DNA of 64,000 nt from Paraburkholderia sp. UYCP14C (GTDB lineage: Bacteria; Pseudomonadota; Gammaproteobacteria; Burkholderiales; Burkholderiaceae): contig NZ_SELS01000014.1 of the NCBI RefSeq assembly GCF_004197395.1, positions 62,001-126,000 on the forward strand, in the 5' to 3' direction. Every line of letters begins with the position of its first letter. Position 1 is the first letter of the stretch. The notes under the pieces were generated by a model, which was not told the origin of the DNA, did not search any database, and saw only the letters and a program-made list of their open reading frames with translations. Both the position numbers and the translations under genes were made by a program. Positions 48,809 to 58,022 of this stretch are shown here, in pieces.

Positions 48809-49621
48809 CTATTCGCGCACCAGCACCACCAGCTTCAGATCTTCGCGATGCGCGGGCTTGAACGTGATCTGGTCATAGACGATGCGCCCGTCGCGCGGAT
48901 GGTTGAACTCGCGCCTGCCGCCCTCGCGCCCGCCGACGTCCTGCGAGGCCCAGTAGCGCGCGAACTCGTCGCTCGCGGCTGACAGCGAATCGATCAGCCC
49001 ACGCGTCGGCGCATCGTTCAGATGGCGGATCGAGTCGGCGCGGAATTCGGCGGCGAGCCGCCGCGCGCGCGTTTCCCAATCGACGATCAACGCGCGCGCG
49101 GCCGGCTCGGTAAACGTGTAGCGCAGCAGGTTGCGGTCGTGCGTGCCGTCGAGCCAGCCGACGAACAGATCGGCCGCGCGCTCGTTCCACGCGAGCGCGT
49201 TCCATTGCCTGTCGAGCACGTAGGCCGGCGTGTCGACGAGCTGCACGGTCTGCAACAGTGTGGCGGGCGCATCGGCGGCGGCGGGATCGGGCTCGGCCGG
49301 ATCGCGTTGCGCGGCCAGCTCGAACAGATACGCGCGCTCGGCGCGCGACAGCTGTAACGCAACCGCGATGCGCGCGAGCGCGTCGGCGGAAGCGGACACT
49401 GGCCGGCCCTGCTCGATCCACGTGTACCAGGTCGGGCTCACGCCGCACAGCTGCGCGACTTCCTCGCGCCGCAGACCGGGCGTGCGGCGGCGCGGCCCCG
49501 GCGGCAGACCGACCGCCTGCGGCGACAGCCGCTCGCGATGGGCGCGGATGAAGTCGCCGAGCGCGCGGGCCGGCGTGGCGTCGAGCGGCGGCGGGTGATC
49601 GGCGGAGGACGGCGTGATCAT
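48809..49621 (-). CDS. Helix-turn-helix regulator with MmyB-like ligand domain
   Basis: 270 residues. The XRE-type helix-turn-helix (about 20-90) includes RTPGLRREEVAQLCGVSPTWYTWIEQGR, the hallmark of this family. Residues about 115-265 are the MmyB-like PAS/ligand domain (VDTPAYVLDRQWNALAWNERAADLFVGWL, NLLRYTFTEPAARALIVDWE), which in related proteins can bind a fatty acid. These regulators usually stand divergent from a short-chain dehydrogenase gene; here the upstream neighbour is ppc, so the target is not visible. A TGTAC-TG-GTACA repeat lies 55 bases upstream. Confidence 0.93.
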   Translation of the reverse strand: MITPSSADHPPPLDATPARALGDFIRAHRERLSPQAVGLPPGPRRRTPGLRREEVAQLCGVSPTWYTWIEQGRPVSASADALARIAVALQLSRAERAYLFELAAQRDPAEPDPAAADAPATLLQTVQLVDTPAYVLDRQWNALAWNERAADLFVGWLDGTHDRNLLRYTFTEPAARALIVDWETRARRLAAEFRADSIRHLNDAPTRGLIDSLSAASDEFARYWASQDVGGREGGRREFNHPRDGRIVYDQITFKPAHREDLKLVVLVRE

Positions 49622-49675
49622 GCTATCGGCTGCGCGTGGAGGGGGAAATAGAGATACCAGAATAATCGTTCAACT

Positions 49676-49687
49676 TGTACTGGTACA
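49676..49687. promoter_or_regulatory. Inverted repeat upstream of the MmyB-type regulator
   Basis: TGTAC-TG-GTACA, 55-66 bases before the start codon. Short, but placed where an autoregulatory operator would be expected. Confidence 0.35.
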
Positions 49688-49752
49688 TGGCGGCCTCTAT
49701 TGTAGCGGCTGGATTCGCGCAATGCGTTGTCGTCGATGATCGGCGCGCAATG

Positions 49753-49794
49753 AAAAAAGCCGGGTGTGGCCTGCCTCGGCCACACCCGGCTTTT
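49753..49794 (-). terminator. Terminator of ppc
   Basis: 14-bp perfect stem AAGCCGGGTGTGGC / GCCACACCCGGCTT (49757-49770, 49779-49792) followed on the minus strand by TTTTTTC. About 20 bases after the ppc stop. Confidence 0.94.
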
Positions 49795-49813
49795 GCTTGC
49801 TTCAGCGTCGACC

Positions 49814-52800
49814 TCAACCGGTATTGCGCAACCCGGCCGCGATCCCGTTGATGCTCAAATGAATGCCGCGCCGCACACGTGCATTCGTGTCGCCCGCGCG
49901 ATAGCGTTTGAGCAGTTCGACCTGCAGGTGATTGAGCGGATCGAGATACGGGAAGCGGTTCTTGATCGAACGCGCGAGCAGCGGATTCTCGGCGAGCCGC
50001 TCGCTCTTGCCGGTGATCTCCGACAACACCTTCGACGTGCGTTCCCATTCCGCGACGATGCGCTCGAACACGTGCTTGCGCAGCTTCTTGTCGGTCACGA
50101 GCGCGGCATAACGCGACGCGACCGCGAGGTCGGTCTTCGCGATGACCATGTCCATGTTCGACATCAGGTTGGTAAAGAACGGCCAGCTCTTGTGCATCTT
50201 CTTCAGCAGCGCGAGACGGCGCGCGCGCTCGGCGTCGGACGGCGCGCTGTCCAGATGCTCGGCGACCGCGCTGCCGAAGCCGTACCAGCCCGTCAGCAGC
50301 AGCCGGCATTGGCCCCACGAGAAGCCCCACGGAATCGCGCGCAGATCCTCGATCTTGCGTTGCTTCGGATCCTGCAGCTTGCGCGACGCGGGGCGGCTGC
50401 CGATGTTCAGCTCGGCGATCTCCGCGATCGGCGTCGACTCGAAGAAGTACTCCTTGAAGCCCGGCGTTTCGTAGACCAGCGCGCGATACGTGGCCATCGC
50501 CGCATCGGACAGCTGCTGCATCGTTGCCTCGTACGCGGGCAGCTCGGCCAGCGTGTGATCGTGCGGCAGCAGCGACGCTTCGAGCGTCGCGGCCACGACG
50601 GTTTCCAGATTGCGCCGGCCGATCTCCGGATTCGCGAACTTGCTCGCGATCACTTCGCCCTGCTCGGTCAAACGGATCTGACCGTCGACGGTGCCCGGCG
50701 GCTGCGACAGGATGGCCTGGTAGGTCGGGCCGCCGCCGCGACCGACGGTGCCGCCGCGGCCATGGAACAGGCGCAGCGTCACGCCGCGTTCGTTGAACAG
50801 CGCGACGAGCGCCAGCTCCGCGCGATACAGCTCCCAGTTCGACGTCAGGAAGCCGCCGTCCTTGTTGCTGTCCGAGTAGCCGAGCATCACTTCCTGCTCG
50901 TTGCCCTGATGTTCGATCAGCGTGCTGATGCCCGGCAGCGCGATCAGATCGCGCATGATGTGCGGTGCGTTGCGCAGGTCGGGGATCGTCTCGAACAGCG
51001 GGATCACCATCAGGCCCGCGCGCGCGGGGTCGTGCTCGTCGCCGAGACGTCCGCGCAGCAGGCCGGTTTCCTTCTGCAGCAGCATCACCTCGACCAGATC
51101 GCTGACGGTCTCCGTGTGCGAAATGATGTAGTTGCGCACCGCGCGCGCGCCGAATTTTTCGCGCGTGATGCGCGCTTGCTCGAGCACCGCCAGCTCGCTC
51201 TTCACGAGCTCCGAGTAATCGGCGTAGGGCACCCGCAGCGTGCGCGGCTGCGCGAGCTCGGCGAGCAGCACGTTGAGCTTGTCCGCTTCAGACAACGCCG
51301 CGTAATCGTCCTCGACGCCCGCGCGCTTCAGCAACTCGGCGATCACCGCTTCGTGGATGTCGGAGCTTTGCCGCAGATCGATGCTCGCGAGATGAAAGCC
51401 GAACACTTCGCCCGCGCGCGCGAGCGGCGCGAGACGCGGCGCGGTGAGCGGCGCGCCGTGATGTTCGGCGAGCGAATCCATCAGCACGTGCAGGTCGCGC
51501 ACGAAGTCGGCGGCGTCGTCATAGGGAATCGCGCGGATCGGCGCGACGCCGCGGCCGGCGCTGCGCAGCGGCACGGCGCCTTCGCCGAGACGCACGCGCG
51601 CGCTCGCCGCGAGCCGCGTGTAGATGCCGATCAGCGCGCGACGGTACGGCTCGTCGGTGCGGTGCGGCGAGTGATCGGGCGAGGTATCCGCGAGCTTCTT
51701 CAGCGCATCGCTCGCGCCGACGAGCAGGTTGGACATCGAGAGCTCCTCGCCGAGCTTGTGCACCTGCACCAGGTAGTGCTCGAAAATCACCGCGGCCTGA
51801 CGGGTGATCGCGTTTTCGAGCGTTTCGGCGGTGACGTTCGGATTGCCGTCGCGATCGCCGCCGATCCAGCTGCCCATCTGGAAGAACGGCGGCAGGCGTG
51901 CTTCGAGGCCATGCTCCTTCAGCGCCTCCTCGATGTCGGCGTACAGCGCCGGCAGTTCTTCGAGGAAAGTGCTGCGGTAGTACGACAGCGCGTTCTCGAT
52001 TTCGTCGGCGACCGTCAGACGCGCGTCGCGCAGCATCCGCGTTTGCCACAGCGACGTGACGCGCGCGCGCAGCATCGCTTCGTTGTGCGCGCGCTCGCGG
52101 TTCGTCAGCGGCTGGTCGCGCTCGGCGAGCAGATGCGCGATGTCGTGCTGCGCGTCGAGAATGCTCTTGCGCTGCACTTCGGTCGGGTGCGCGGTCAGCA
52201 CCGGCATGATCAGCGCGTCGTCGAAAAACTTCTGCAGCACCGGCGTCGCGGCGGCACCGGCCGCGGTGAGCCGCTCGAGCGCATGGGCGATCGTGCCCGG
52301 CTGCGAGGCCGAGCCCGCCAGCGCGTGAATCCGGTGACGGCGGTTGCGGTGACGGTCCTCGGCGATGTTCGCGAGATGCGAAAAGTAGCTGAACGCGCGC
52401 ACCACGCTGACGGTCTGCTCGGGCGTCAGCGTGCGCAGCTTCTTGTCGAGCGTCTGCGCGGCGGCGCTGTCGTCTTCGCGACGGAAACGCACTGCGGTCT
52501 GCCGGATCGTCTCGACGACGTCGAACACCGCGTCGCCTTCCTGCTCGCGCAGCACGTCGCCGAGCAGGCGGCCGAGATAGCGGATGTCCTGGAACAGCGG
52601 GTGGTCCTTGTCCTCGCGCGTGCGGCCGGCGCTCTTCGCGGTCGGCGCGGCGGCGGACTCAGCCGGCGACACGGCTTGCAGCTTCGGCGTTTTCGGGGCG
52701 CGCGACGGCGTTGCGTCGCCTGCGGACTTGACCTTGACCTTGGCCGGCTTGCGCGCGGTGGCCGAGGTCGCGGCCTGTTCAGCCTTGCTGGCCTTGCCGG

Positions 52801-53059
52801 CCCTGGTCGCCTTTTGCGCCTTGTCCTGCTTGACGGGCACCGAGGTTTGCGCGGCCTTCGGGGCTTTGGTGGCGCGAGCGGCGAGGGCGCGGCGCTTCGC
52901 GCGCGGGTCGGCGCGCGTGTCGTCAGGTTGAGCGACGCTCGACGCTATGCCGTGCGCGGCAGCGTCGGACAGGGCGTCAGGCGCCGCGGCGTCGGCCGGG
53001 CGAGCGGTGGGCGAGGCAGTGTTGCGGCGGGCGGGGCGCGCCGATCCGGAAGACGTCAC
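49814..53059 (-). CDS. ppc: Phosphoenolpyruvate carboxylase with long N-terminal tail
   Basis: 1081 residues, against about 880-1000 in the family. The enzyme part starts near residue 150 ([27 protein letters not shown]). Catalytic motifs are intact: [14 protein letters not shown] (His), [15 protein letters not shown], the glycine loop [14 protein letters not shown] and [16 protein letters not shown], and the C-terminus ends [11 protein letters not shown] as usual. It makes oxaloacetate from PEP and bicarbonate. Residues 1-150 are an Ala/Lys/Pro-rich, low-complexity, strongly basic tail (about 50-125 has repeated KA/AK pairs). A later start would shorten this tail, but no better ribosome site was found. 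Confidence 0.96.
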   Translation of the reverse strand: MTSSGSARPARRNTASPTARPADAAAPDALSDAAAHGIASSVAQPDDTRADPRAKRRALAARATKAPKAAQTSVPVKQDKAQKATRAGKASKAEQAATSATARKPAKVKVKSAGDATPSRAPKTPKLQAVSPAESAAAPTAKSAGRTREDKDHPLFQDIRYLGRLLGDVLREQEGDAVFDVVETIRQTAVRFRREDDSAAAQTLDKKLRTLTPEQTVSVVRAFSYFSHLANIAEDRHRNRRHRIHALAGSASQPGTIAHALERLTAAGAAATPVLQKFFDDALIMPVLTAHPTEVQRKSILDAQHDIAHLLAERDQPLTNRERAHNEAMLRARVTSLWQTRMLRDARLTVADEIENALSYYRSTFLEELPALYADIEEALKEHGLEARLPPFFQMGSWIGGDRDGNPNVTAETLENAITRQAAVIFEHYLVQVHKLGEELSMSNLLVGASDALKKLADTSPDHSPHRTDEPYRRALIGIYTRLAASARVRLGEGAVPLRSAGRGVAPIRAIPYDDAADFVRDLHVLMDSLAEHHGAPLTAPRLAPLARAGEVFGFHLASIDLRQSSDIHEAVIAELLKRAGVEDDYAALSEADKLNVLLAELAQPRTLRVPYADYSELVKSELAVLEQARITREKFGARAVRNYIISHTETVSDLVEVMLLQKETGLLRGRLGDEHDPARAGLMVIPLFETIPDLRNAPHIMRDLIALPGISTLIEHQGNEQEVMLGYSDSNKDGGFLTSNWELYRAELALVALFNERGVTLRLFHGRGGTVGRGGGPTYQAILSQPPGTVDGQIRLTEQGEVIASKFANPEIGRRNLETVVAATLEASLLPHDHTLAELPAYEATMQQLSDAAMATYRALVYETPGFKEYFFESTPIAEIAELNIGSRPASRKLQDPKQRKIEDLRAIPWGFSWGQCRLLLTGWYGFGSAVAEHLDSAPSDAERARRLALLKKMHKSWPFFTNLMSNMDMVIAKTDLAVASRYAALVTDKKLRKHVFERIVAEWERTSKVLSEITGKSERLAENPLLARSIKNRFPYLDPLNHLQVELLKRYRAGDTNARVRRGIHLSINGIAAGLRNTG

Positions 53060-53606
53060 GATGAGTTACCTCAGGGAAGCCAGAGTCTGTTGATTGATGA
53101 ACTGCGACTGCGGAACTGCAACCAGCGAGTGCAACGTGAACTGCGTGCAACAGGGACTGCGGAACGGACTACAAGACGGACGGACTGCTAGTGGGACTGC
53201 AACGGGGACTCGAAACGGCGACTGCAACGGCGCTTGTTCGAGCCACCACGGAGCGACCAGCGCGCGCCGCGCCACCTATGAGGAACGACGCAAGCGCTGC
53301 CGATCGCGCGATGCCGACGGGGGAGATAGGAGCCACGGGCTGCCAGCCCGCGCTGGGACCGAACACGCGGCAGGCAGTGCCGCAGCATGTTCGCCGCATT
53401 GCATCATCCCGCATGCCGCCGCGCGGTGCGCGAACGACCGTGCGTGACGAGGCGCAATGGGGGCCGCCGCGCGCTGCGCGAAGCCCGTCTCCTCCGTCGA
53501 TACCGCTTGCGCACGGCGCTCCGCAATGCCCTGGAACCCAAGGGCGCGAACGAGGGCGCGTGCTAACATTGATTGTTATTCCATCCCGAGATCAAGCAGC
53601 AAGCTA
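53060..53606. other. Spacer between divergent ppc and hemC
   Basis: 547 bases without a supported gene. 53099-53226 is built from degenerate GRACTGC units (see repeat). The rest to 53606 is GC-rich with no recognised RNA. TATTCC near 53577-53582 is a weak -10 candidate for hemC. Confidence 0.4.
53099..53226. repeat. Degenerate GRACTGC repeat array
   Basis: About eight copies of G(A/G)ACTGC, often followed by AAC or GGAAC, occur within 130 bases with irregular spacing (for example at 53099, 53106, 53114, 53138, 53154, 53181, 53194 and 53219). It starts 40 bases upstream of ppc. It is not a CRISPR: the units are too short and unevenly spaced. Confidence 0.5.
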
Positions 53607-54605
53607 ATGAACACCGAGACGTCTTCCACGCCACCCCACACGCTTGTGATTGCGTCGCGAGAGAGCCGCCTTGCCATGTGGCAAGCCGAGCATGTGCGAT
53701 GTGCGCTGCACAAATTATATCCATCTTGTGACGTAAAAATCCTCGGAATGACGACACGTGGTGATCAGATTCTCGATCGCACGCTGTCGAAGGTTGGTGG
53801 TAAGGGGCTCTTCGTCAAAGAGCTCGAAGCCGCGCTCGCCGATGGCCGCGCCGACCTCGCGGTGCATTCGCTGAAAGACGTGCCGATGGAGTTGCCCGCC
53901 GGTTTCGCGCTGTCCACGATCATGGAGCGCGAGGATCCGCGCGACGCGCTCGTGTCCAATCAGTACGACTCGCTCGCCGCGTTGCCGGCCGGTGCCGTGG
54001 TCGGCACTTCGAGCCTGCGGCGCGAGGCGATGCTGCGCATGCGCTATCCGCATCTCGACGTGCGGGCGTTGCGCGGCAATCTCGATACGCGGCTCGCCAA
54101 GCTCGATCGCGGCGACTACGCGGCGATCATTCTGGCCGCGGCCGGTCTGAAGCGTCTCGGTCTCGCCGAGCGGATCCGCGCGTTGCTCGATCCTGACGAC
54201 AGTCTGCCCGCGGCGGGCCAGGGCGCGCTCGGCATCGAGATTCGCGCCGATCGCGCGGACCTCGCCGGATGGCTCGCGCCGCTGCATCATCAGCACACGG
54301 CCGCGGCCGTCGAAGCGGAGCGCATGGTGTCGCGCGCGCTCGGCGGCAGCTGCGAGGTGCCGCTCGCCGCCTACGCAACCTGGGGCGACGGCGCGCTGCA
54401 TTTGCGCGGCATCGTCGCGACGCCGGACGGTCAGCGGGTGTTGAGCGCGCAGGCGTCGGCGCCGGCGCCCACGACCGAACGCGCACTCGCGCTCGGCCGG
54501 GAAGTGGCGGACTCGCTCGCGCAGCAGGGCGCGCTCGACATCGTCCGCGCGCTCAGTACGGCGAGCGGTCCCGCGGCCGCGCCCGGCACGGCGGCCAGCG
54601 AGTGA
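53607..54605 (+). CDS. hemC: Porphobilinogen deaminase (hydroxymethylbilane synthase)
   Basis: 332 residues from [26 protein letters not shown]. Conserved blocks: [58 protein letters not shown] and the dipyrromethane-cofactor cysteine in [11 protein letters not shown]. It joins four porphobilinogens to hydroxymethylbilane. The last base of its TGA stop is the first base of the next start, a coupled overlap. First gene of the heme block hemC-hemDX-hemY. Confidence 0.98.
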   Translation: MNTETSSTPPHTLVIASRESRLAMWQAEHVRCALHKLYPSCDVKILGMTTRGDQILDRTLSKVGGKGLFVKELEAALADGRADLAVHSLKDVPMELPAGFALSTIMEREDPRDALVSNQYDSLAALPAGAVVGTSSLRREAMLRMRYPHLDVRALRGNLDTRLAKLDRGDYAAIILAAAGLKRLGLAERIRALLDPDDSLPAAGQGALGIEIRADRADLAGWLAPLHHQHTAAAVEAERMVSRALGGSCEVPLAAYATWGDGALHLRGIVATPDGQRVLSAQASAPAPTTERALALGREVADSLAQQGALDIVRALSTASGPAAAPGTAASE

Positions 54606-56596
54606 TGGCCGCCGTCACGCCGCAGAGGGCACCGTTCACGGTCGTGATCACGCGGCCGGCCGGTCAGTCGAGCGAACTCGTCGAACGGCTCGAAGCAGCC
54701 GGACTCGCGCCGCTCGACTTCCCGCTGATCGACATTGCGCCCGTCATCGACGACGCGCCGTTGTGCGACGCGCTCGCGTCGCTCGAACGCTACGCGCTGG
54801 TCGTGTTCGTGTCGCCGAACGCGGTCGATCACGCGTTCTCGCGGCGCCACGATATCTGGCCGCACGCGCTGCCGATCGGCGTGGTCGGCCCGGGCAGCGT
54901 GCATGCGCTCGCGCGCCACGGCGTCAGCGCGCCCGAGCATCGCGTGATCAGCCCCGCGGCGGGCGCCGACGACGAATCGACGAGCTTCGACTCCGAGAGC
55001 CTGTATGCCGCGATCGAGGCGCAGCTGGGCGACGCGGGCCTCGAAGGCAAGCGCGTGCTGATCGTGCGCGGCGACGGCGGCCGCGAATGGTTGAGCGAGC
55101 GTCTGCGCGAAGCCGGCGCCGAAGTCGACGCGGTGGCCGCGTACCGGCGCATCGTGCCGGAGCCGTCGATCGGCGCATGGGCGCGCGTGCACGAACTGCT
55201 CGCGGGCATGCCGCACGCATGGCTCGTGACCAGCTCCGAGGGCGTACGCAATCTGCACGAACTCGCGAACGAACATCTGACCGCCGGCGAGATCGAGCAG
55301 CTCAAACACGCGCCGCTCGTCACGCCGCACCCCCGCATCGCGCAGACCGCGCGGGCATTGGGTTTTGATAGGATTACGGTGTCCGGCGCGGGCGACGAGC
55401 GCATAGTCCGAGCCCTCGTTGCCGCGGCCGCCGTGCCTCCCGTCGTCCAACCGGTATCGTCCAACCCGGCTCAACCACGCATGACTGAAACGAACGCATC
55501 CACGAACGCCTCACCCCAGCCGCCGGCAAGCGCCGCCTTGCCGCCGAACCAACCCTTCACGCCGTTCGAAGCGCAAAAGCGCCGCAGCACGAGCGGACCG
55601 CTGCTGTGGTTTGTCATCGTGGTCATCGCGTGCGCGGCGGGCGTGGGCGGCTTCGCGATGAACCGCAAGCTGGTGCGCACCGAGCAGGAACTCGCGCAGC
55701 GTCAGCAGGCCAACGACACGCAGGCGAACGAGTTGCGCATCAAGATCGACCAGGCGCTCGCCACCGTGCATCAATCGGACTCGCAGGTCGCGCAGCTCGA
55801 AGGCAAGCTCGCCGATGCGCAGGCCGGGCAACAGGCGCTGCAGCAGCAGTACGCGGATCTCGCGCGCAATCGCGACGACTGGACCTTCGCCGAAGTCGGG
55901 CAGATGCTGTCGGCCGCGAGCCAGCAGTTGCAGCTGACCGGCAATACGCAGCTCGCGCTGTTCGCGCTGCAAAGCGCCGATACGCGCCTCGCCGCGTCGG
56001 ACAGCCCGCAGGCGGTCGCGGTGCGCAAGGCGATCGCGCAAGACATCGACAAGCTGAAGGCCGCGCCGTCCACCGATCTCACCGGCCTCGCCATCAAGCT
56101 CGACAACGCGATCGATCACGTCGACGCTCTGCCGCTGTCGGGCGAAGCGCCGATCCCGCATGCGACGCCGCATGCGGCCACGTGGGCCGACACCGCGAAG
56201 GTGGCCGCGGCCACCGGCAAGCCGCGCTGGGAAGTGTGGATCGACGAGGTCACGCACGGCATCGGCGAGCAGCTGACGAGCCTCGTGCAGGTGCGTCGCA
56301 TCGATAACGCCGACGCGATGCTGGTCACGCCGGATCAAGGCTACTTCGTGCGCGAGAACCTGAAGCTGCGTCTGCTGTCGGCGCGCCTCGCGCTGCTGTC
56401 GCGTAACCAGACCACGCTGAAGTCCGATTTGCAGGCGGCGCAGTCCGCGTTGACGCGCTACTTCGACGCGTCGTCGAAAGATACGCAGACGGTCATCGAT
56501 CTGGTCAAGCAGGTGGACGCCGGTTCGGCCGCGGTCGAGCTGCCGAACCTCGACACGAGCCTGCAGGCCGTCAATCAATACCGGAACCGGGGTTAA
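54605..56596 (+). CDS. hemDX: Fused uroporphyrinogen-III synthase / HemX
   Basis: 663 residues in one frame. HemD (about 1-275) shows TVVITRPAGQSSELVERLEAAGL, VVFVSPNAVDHAFSR and a GDGGREWLSERLREAGAEVDAVAAYRR core; it cyclises hydroxymethylbilane. A Pro/Ala/Asn-rich linker (about 280-325) leads to one membrane helix (GPLLWFVIVVIACAAGVGGF, about 330-351), a coiled coil (EQELAQRQQANDTQANELRI onward) and the HemX periplasmic domain. HemX relatives are thought to organise heme enzymes at the membrane. An internal ATG at 55481 could start HemX alone but has no ribosome site. Confidence 0.94.
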   Translation: MAAVTPQRAPFTVVITRPAGQSSELVERLEAAGLAPLDFPLIDIAPVIDDAPLCDALASLERYALVVFVSPNAVDHAFSRRHDIWPHALPIGVVGPGSVHALARHGVSAPEHRVISPAAGADDESTSFDSESLYAAIEAQLGDAGLEGKRVLIVRGDGGREWLSERLREAGAEVDAVAAYRRIVPEPSIGAWARVHELLAGMPHAWLVTSSEGVRNLHELANEHLTAGEIEQLKHAPLVTPHPRIAQTARALGFDRITVSGAGDERIVRALVAAAAVPPVVQPVSSNPAQPRMTETNASTNASPQPPASAALPPNQPFTPFEAQKRRSTSGPLLWFVIVVIACAAGVGGFAMNRKLVRTEQELAQRQQANDTQANELRIKIDQALATVHQSDSQVAQLEGKLADAQAGQQALQQQYADLARNRDDWTFAEVGQMLSAASQQLQLTGNTQLALFALQSADTRLAASDSPQAVAVRKAIAQDIDKLKAAPSTDLTGLAIKLDNAIDHVDALPLSGEAPIPHATPHAATWADTAKVAAATGKPRWEVWIDEVTHGIGEQLTSLVQVRRIDNADAMLVTPDQGYFVRENLKLRLLSARLALLSRNQTTLKSDLQAAQSALTRYFDASSKDTQTVIDLVKQVDAGSAAVELPNLDTSLQAVNQYRNRG

Positions 56597-56598
56597 TC

Positions 56599-57789
56599 AT
56601 GGCGATCCGGGGACTTCTATGGCTCGCGGCGCTGTTCGCCGTCGCGGTCGTGCTCGCGGTGGGCGGGCGCTTCGACGCGGGGCAGGTGCTGCTGATCTAT
56701 CCGCCTTACCGCGTCGACATGTCGCTGAATCTGTTCGTCGTCGGGCTGGTGGTGCTGTTCATCCTGCTCTACGCGCTGTTGCGCATCATCCGCAATATCT
56801 GGCGCATGCCGCAGCGCGTCGCCGCATACCGCGCACGTTCGCGTGTCGCGAAGGCGCACGCGGCGTTGCGCGACGCGATCGGCAACCTGTACGCGGGGCG
56901 TTTCTCGCGCGCGGAAAAGGCCGCCAAGGATGCGCTCACGAACGGCGACAACAAGGGCGCGGCCGGTTTGATCGCGGCGACCGCCGCGCATCGCATGCAT
57001 GAGTACGCGCGGCGCGACGAATGGCTCGCGCAGATCGACGAGGCCGACTGGCAGGACGCGCGCCTGATGGCCACCGCCGACATGCGCGCCGACGGCCGCG
57101 ACGCCGACGGCGCGCTCAACGCGCTGACCGAGATGCAATCGCAGGGCGCGCGGCGCATCCACGCGCAGCAGATCATGCTGCGTGCGCAACAGCAGCTGAA
57201 GAACTGGGGCGAAGTGCTCAAGCTCGTGAAGACGCTGGAGAAGCGCGAGGCGATCCATCCGGCGGTCGCGGTGCGGCTGCGTCAGCAGGCGGCGGAGAAT
57301 CTGCTGCGCGATCGTCGCCACAACGCGGACGCGCTGCTCGAATTGTGGAGTTCGCTGTCGACCACCGAGCGTCATTCGCCGCGCCTCGCCGATACCGCCG
57401 CCGAACTGCTGGTCGCGTTGAACCGTCCGCAGGAGGCGCGCAAGATCGTCGAGGAAGCGCTTGCGCAGAACTGGGATGCGCGCCTGTTGCGCCGCTATCC
57501 GGATACCGCCGGCGGCGATGCGCTGCCGCTGATCCAGAAGGCCGAGGCGTGGCAAAAGGAGCGGCCGGAAGACGCGGACCTGATGTTCGCGTTGGGGCGC
57601 CTGTGCCTGCATCAGCAGTTGTGGGGCAAGGCGCAGTCGTTCCTCGAGCGCGCGCTGAAGCTCGCCGACAACGAGACGCTGAAGATCCGCTCGCATCGCG
57701 CGCTCGCACGTCTGCACGAGCAGCTAGGCGATGCCGACAAGGCGAGCCAGCACTATCGCGAGAGTGCGTTGGCGATGAACGTGACGTGA
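56599..57789 (+). CDS. hemY: HemY protoporphyrin/heme-associated membrane protein
   Basis: 396 residues, starting two bases after the hemDX stop. Two N-terminal membrane helices (LLWLAALFAVAVVLAVGG and LNLFVVGLVVLFILLYALL) precede a helical TPR-like domain (about 90-390; ARDAIGNLY-type ALRDAIGNLYAGRFSRAEKAA, RHSPRLADTAAELLVALNRP, SHRALARLHEQLGDADKA). It is the gamma/beta-proteobacterial HemY of the hemCDXY operon, not the oxygen-dependent protoporphyrinogen oxidase of the same name. Exact role unclear. Confidence 0.94.
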   Translation: MAIRGLLWLAALFAVAVVLAVGGRFDAGQVLLIYPPYRVDMSLNLFVVGLVVLFILLYALLRIIRNIWRMPQRVAAYRARSRVAKAHAALRDAIGNLYAGRFSRAEKAAKDALTNGDNKGAAGLIAATAAHRMHEYARRDEWLAQIDEADWQDARLMATADMRADGRDADGALNALTEMQSQGARRIHAQQIMLRAQQQLKNWGEVLKLVKTLEKREAIHPAVAVRLRQQAAENLLRDRRHNADALLELWSSLSTTERHSPRLADTAAELLVALNRPQEARKIVEEALAQNWDARLLRRYPDTAGGDALPLIQKAEAWQKERPEDADLMFALGRLCLHQQLWGKAQSFLERALKLADNETLKIRSHRALARLHEQLGDADKASQHYRESALAMNVT

Positions 57790-57846
57790 GTTCGGCGTTT
57801 TCGGCGACGCGCTGAAACGCGCAAGCCTCCGTCACCGCTACCTGAT

Positions 57847-57879
57847 GGCCGCAGCCCCGCGCTGCGGCCGTTTGTTTTT
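57847..57879 (+). terminator. Terminator of the hem operon
   Basis: 9-bp stem GGCCGCAGC / GCTGCGGCC (57847-57855, 57861-57869), loop CCCGC, then GTTTGTTTTT. Confidence 0.9.
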
Positions 57880-58022
57880 CCGGCGCCGCGCGCGAGATCA
57901 GCTCGCCGCTGCGCGACGCGAGCAGGATCAACAATTCCGGCGTGCGCGATTGGCGGCGTCGATGACGCCCAGCCGGGCGGCCCGATCCCTGTCACCGACG
58001 GAAGGTCTGGACTATCCTACGA

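Noticed and set aside
49766-53191. 1141-residue frame on the plus strand opposite ppc
   Set aside because: Same composition bias; ppc on the other strand has all its catalytic motifs and a terminator.
53099-53226. CRISPR array
   Set aside because: Units of about 7 bases with irregular spacing and no cas genes; no repeat-spacer structure.
55481-56596. Separate hemX gene
   Set aside because: The frame is continuous with hemD, and the internal ATG has no ribosome site.
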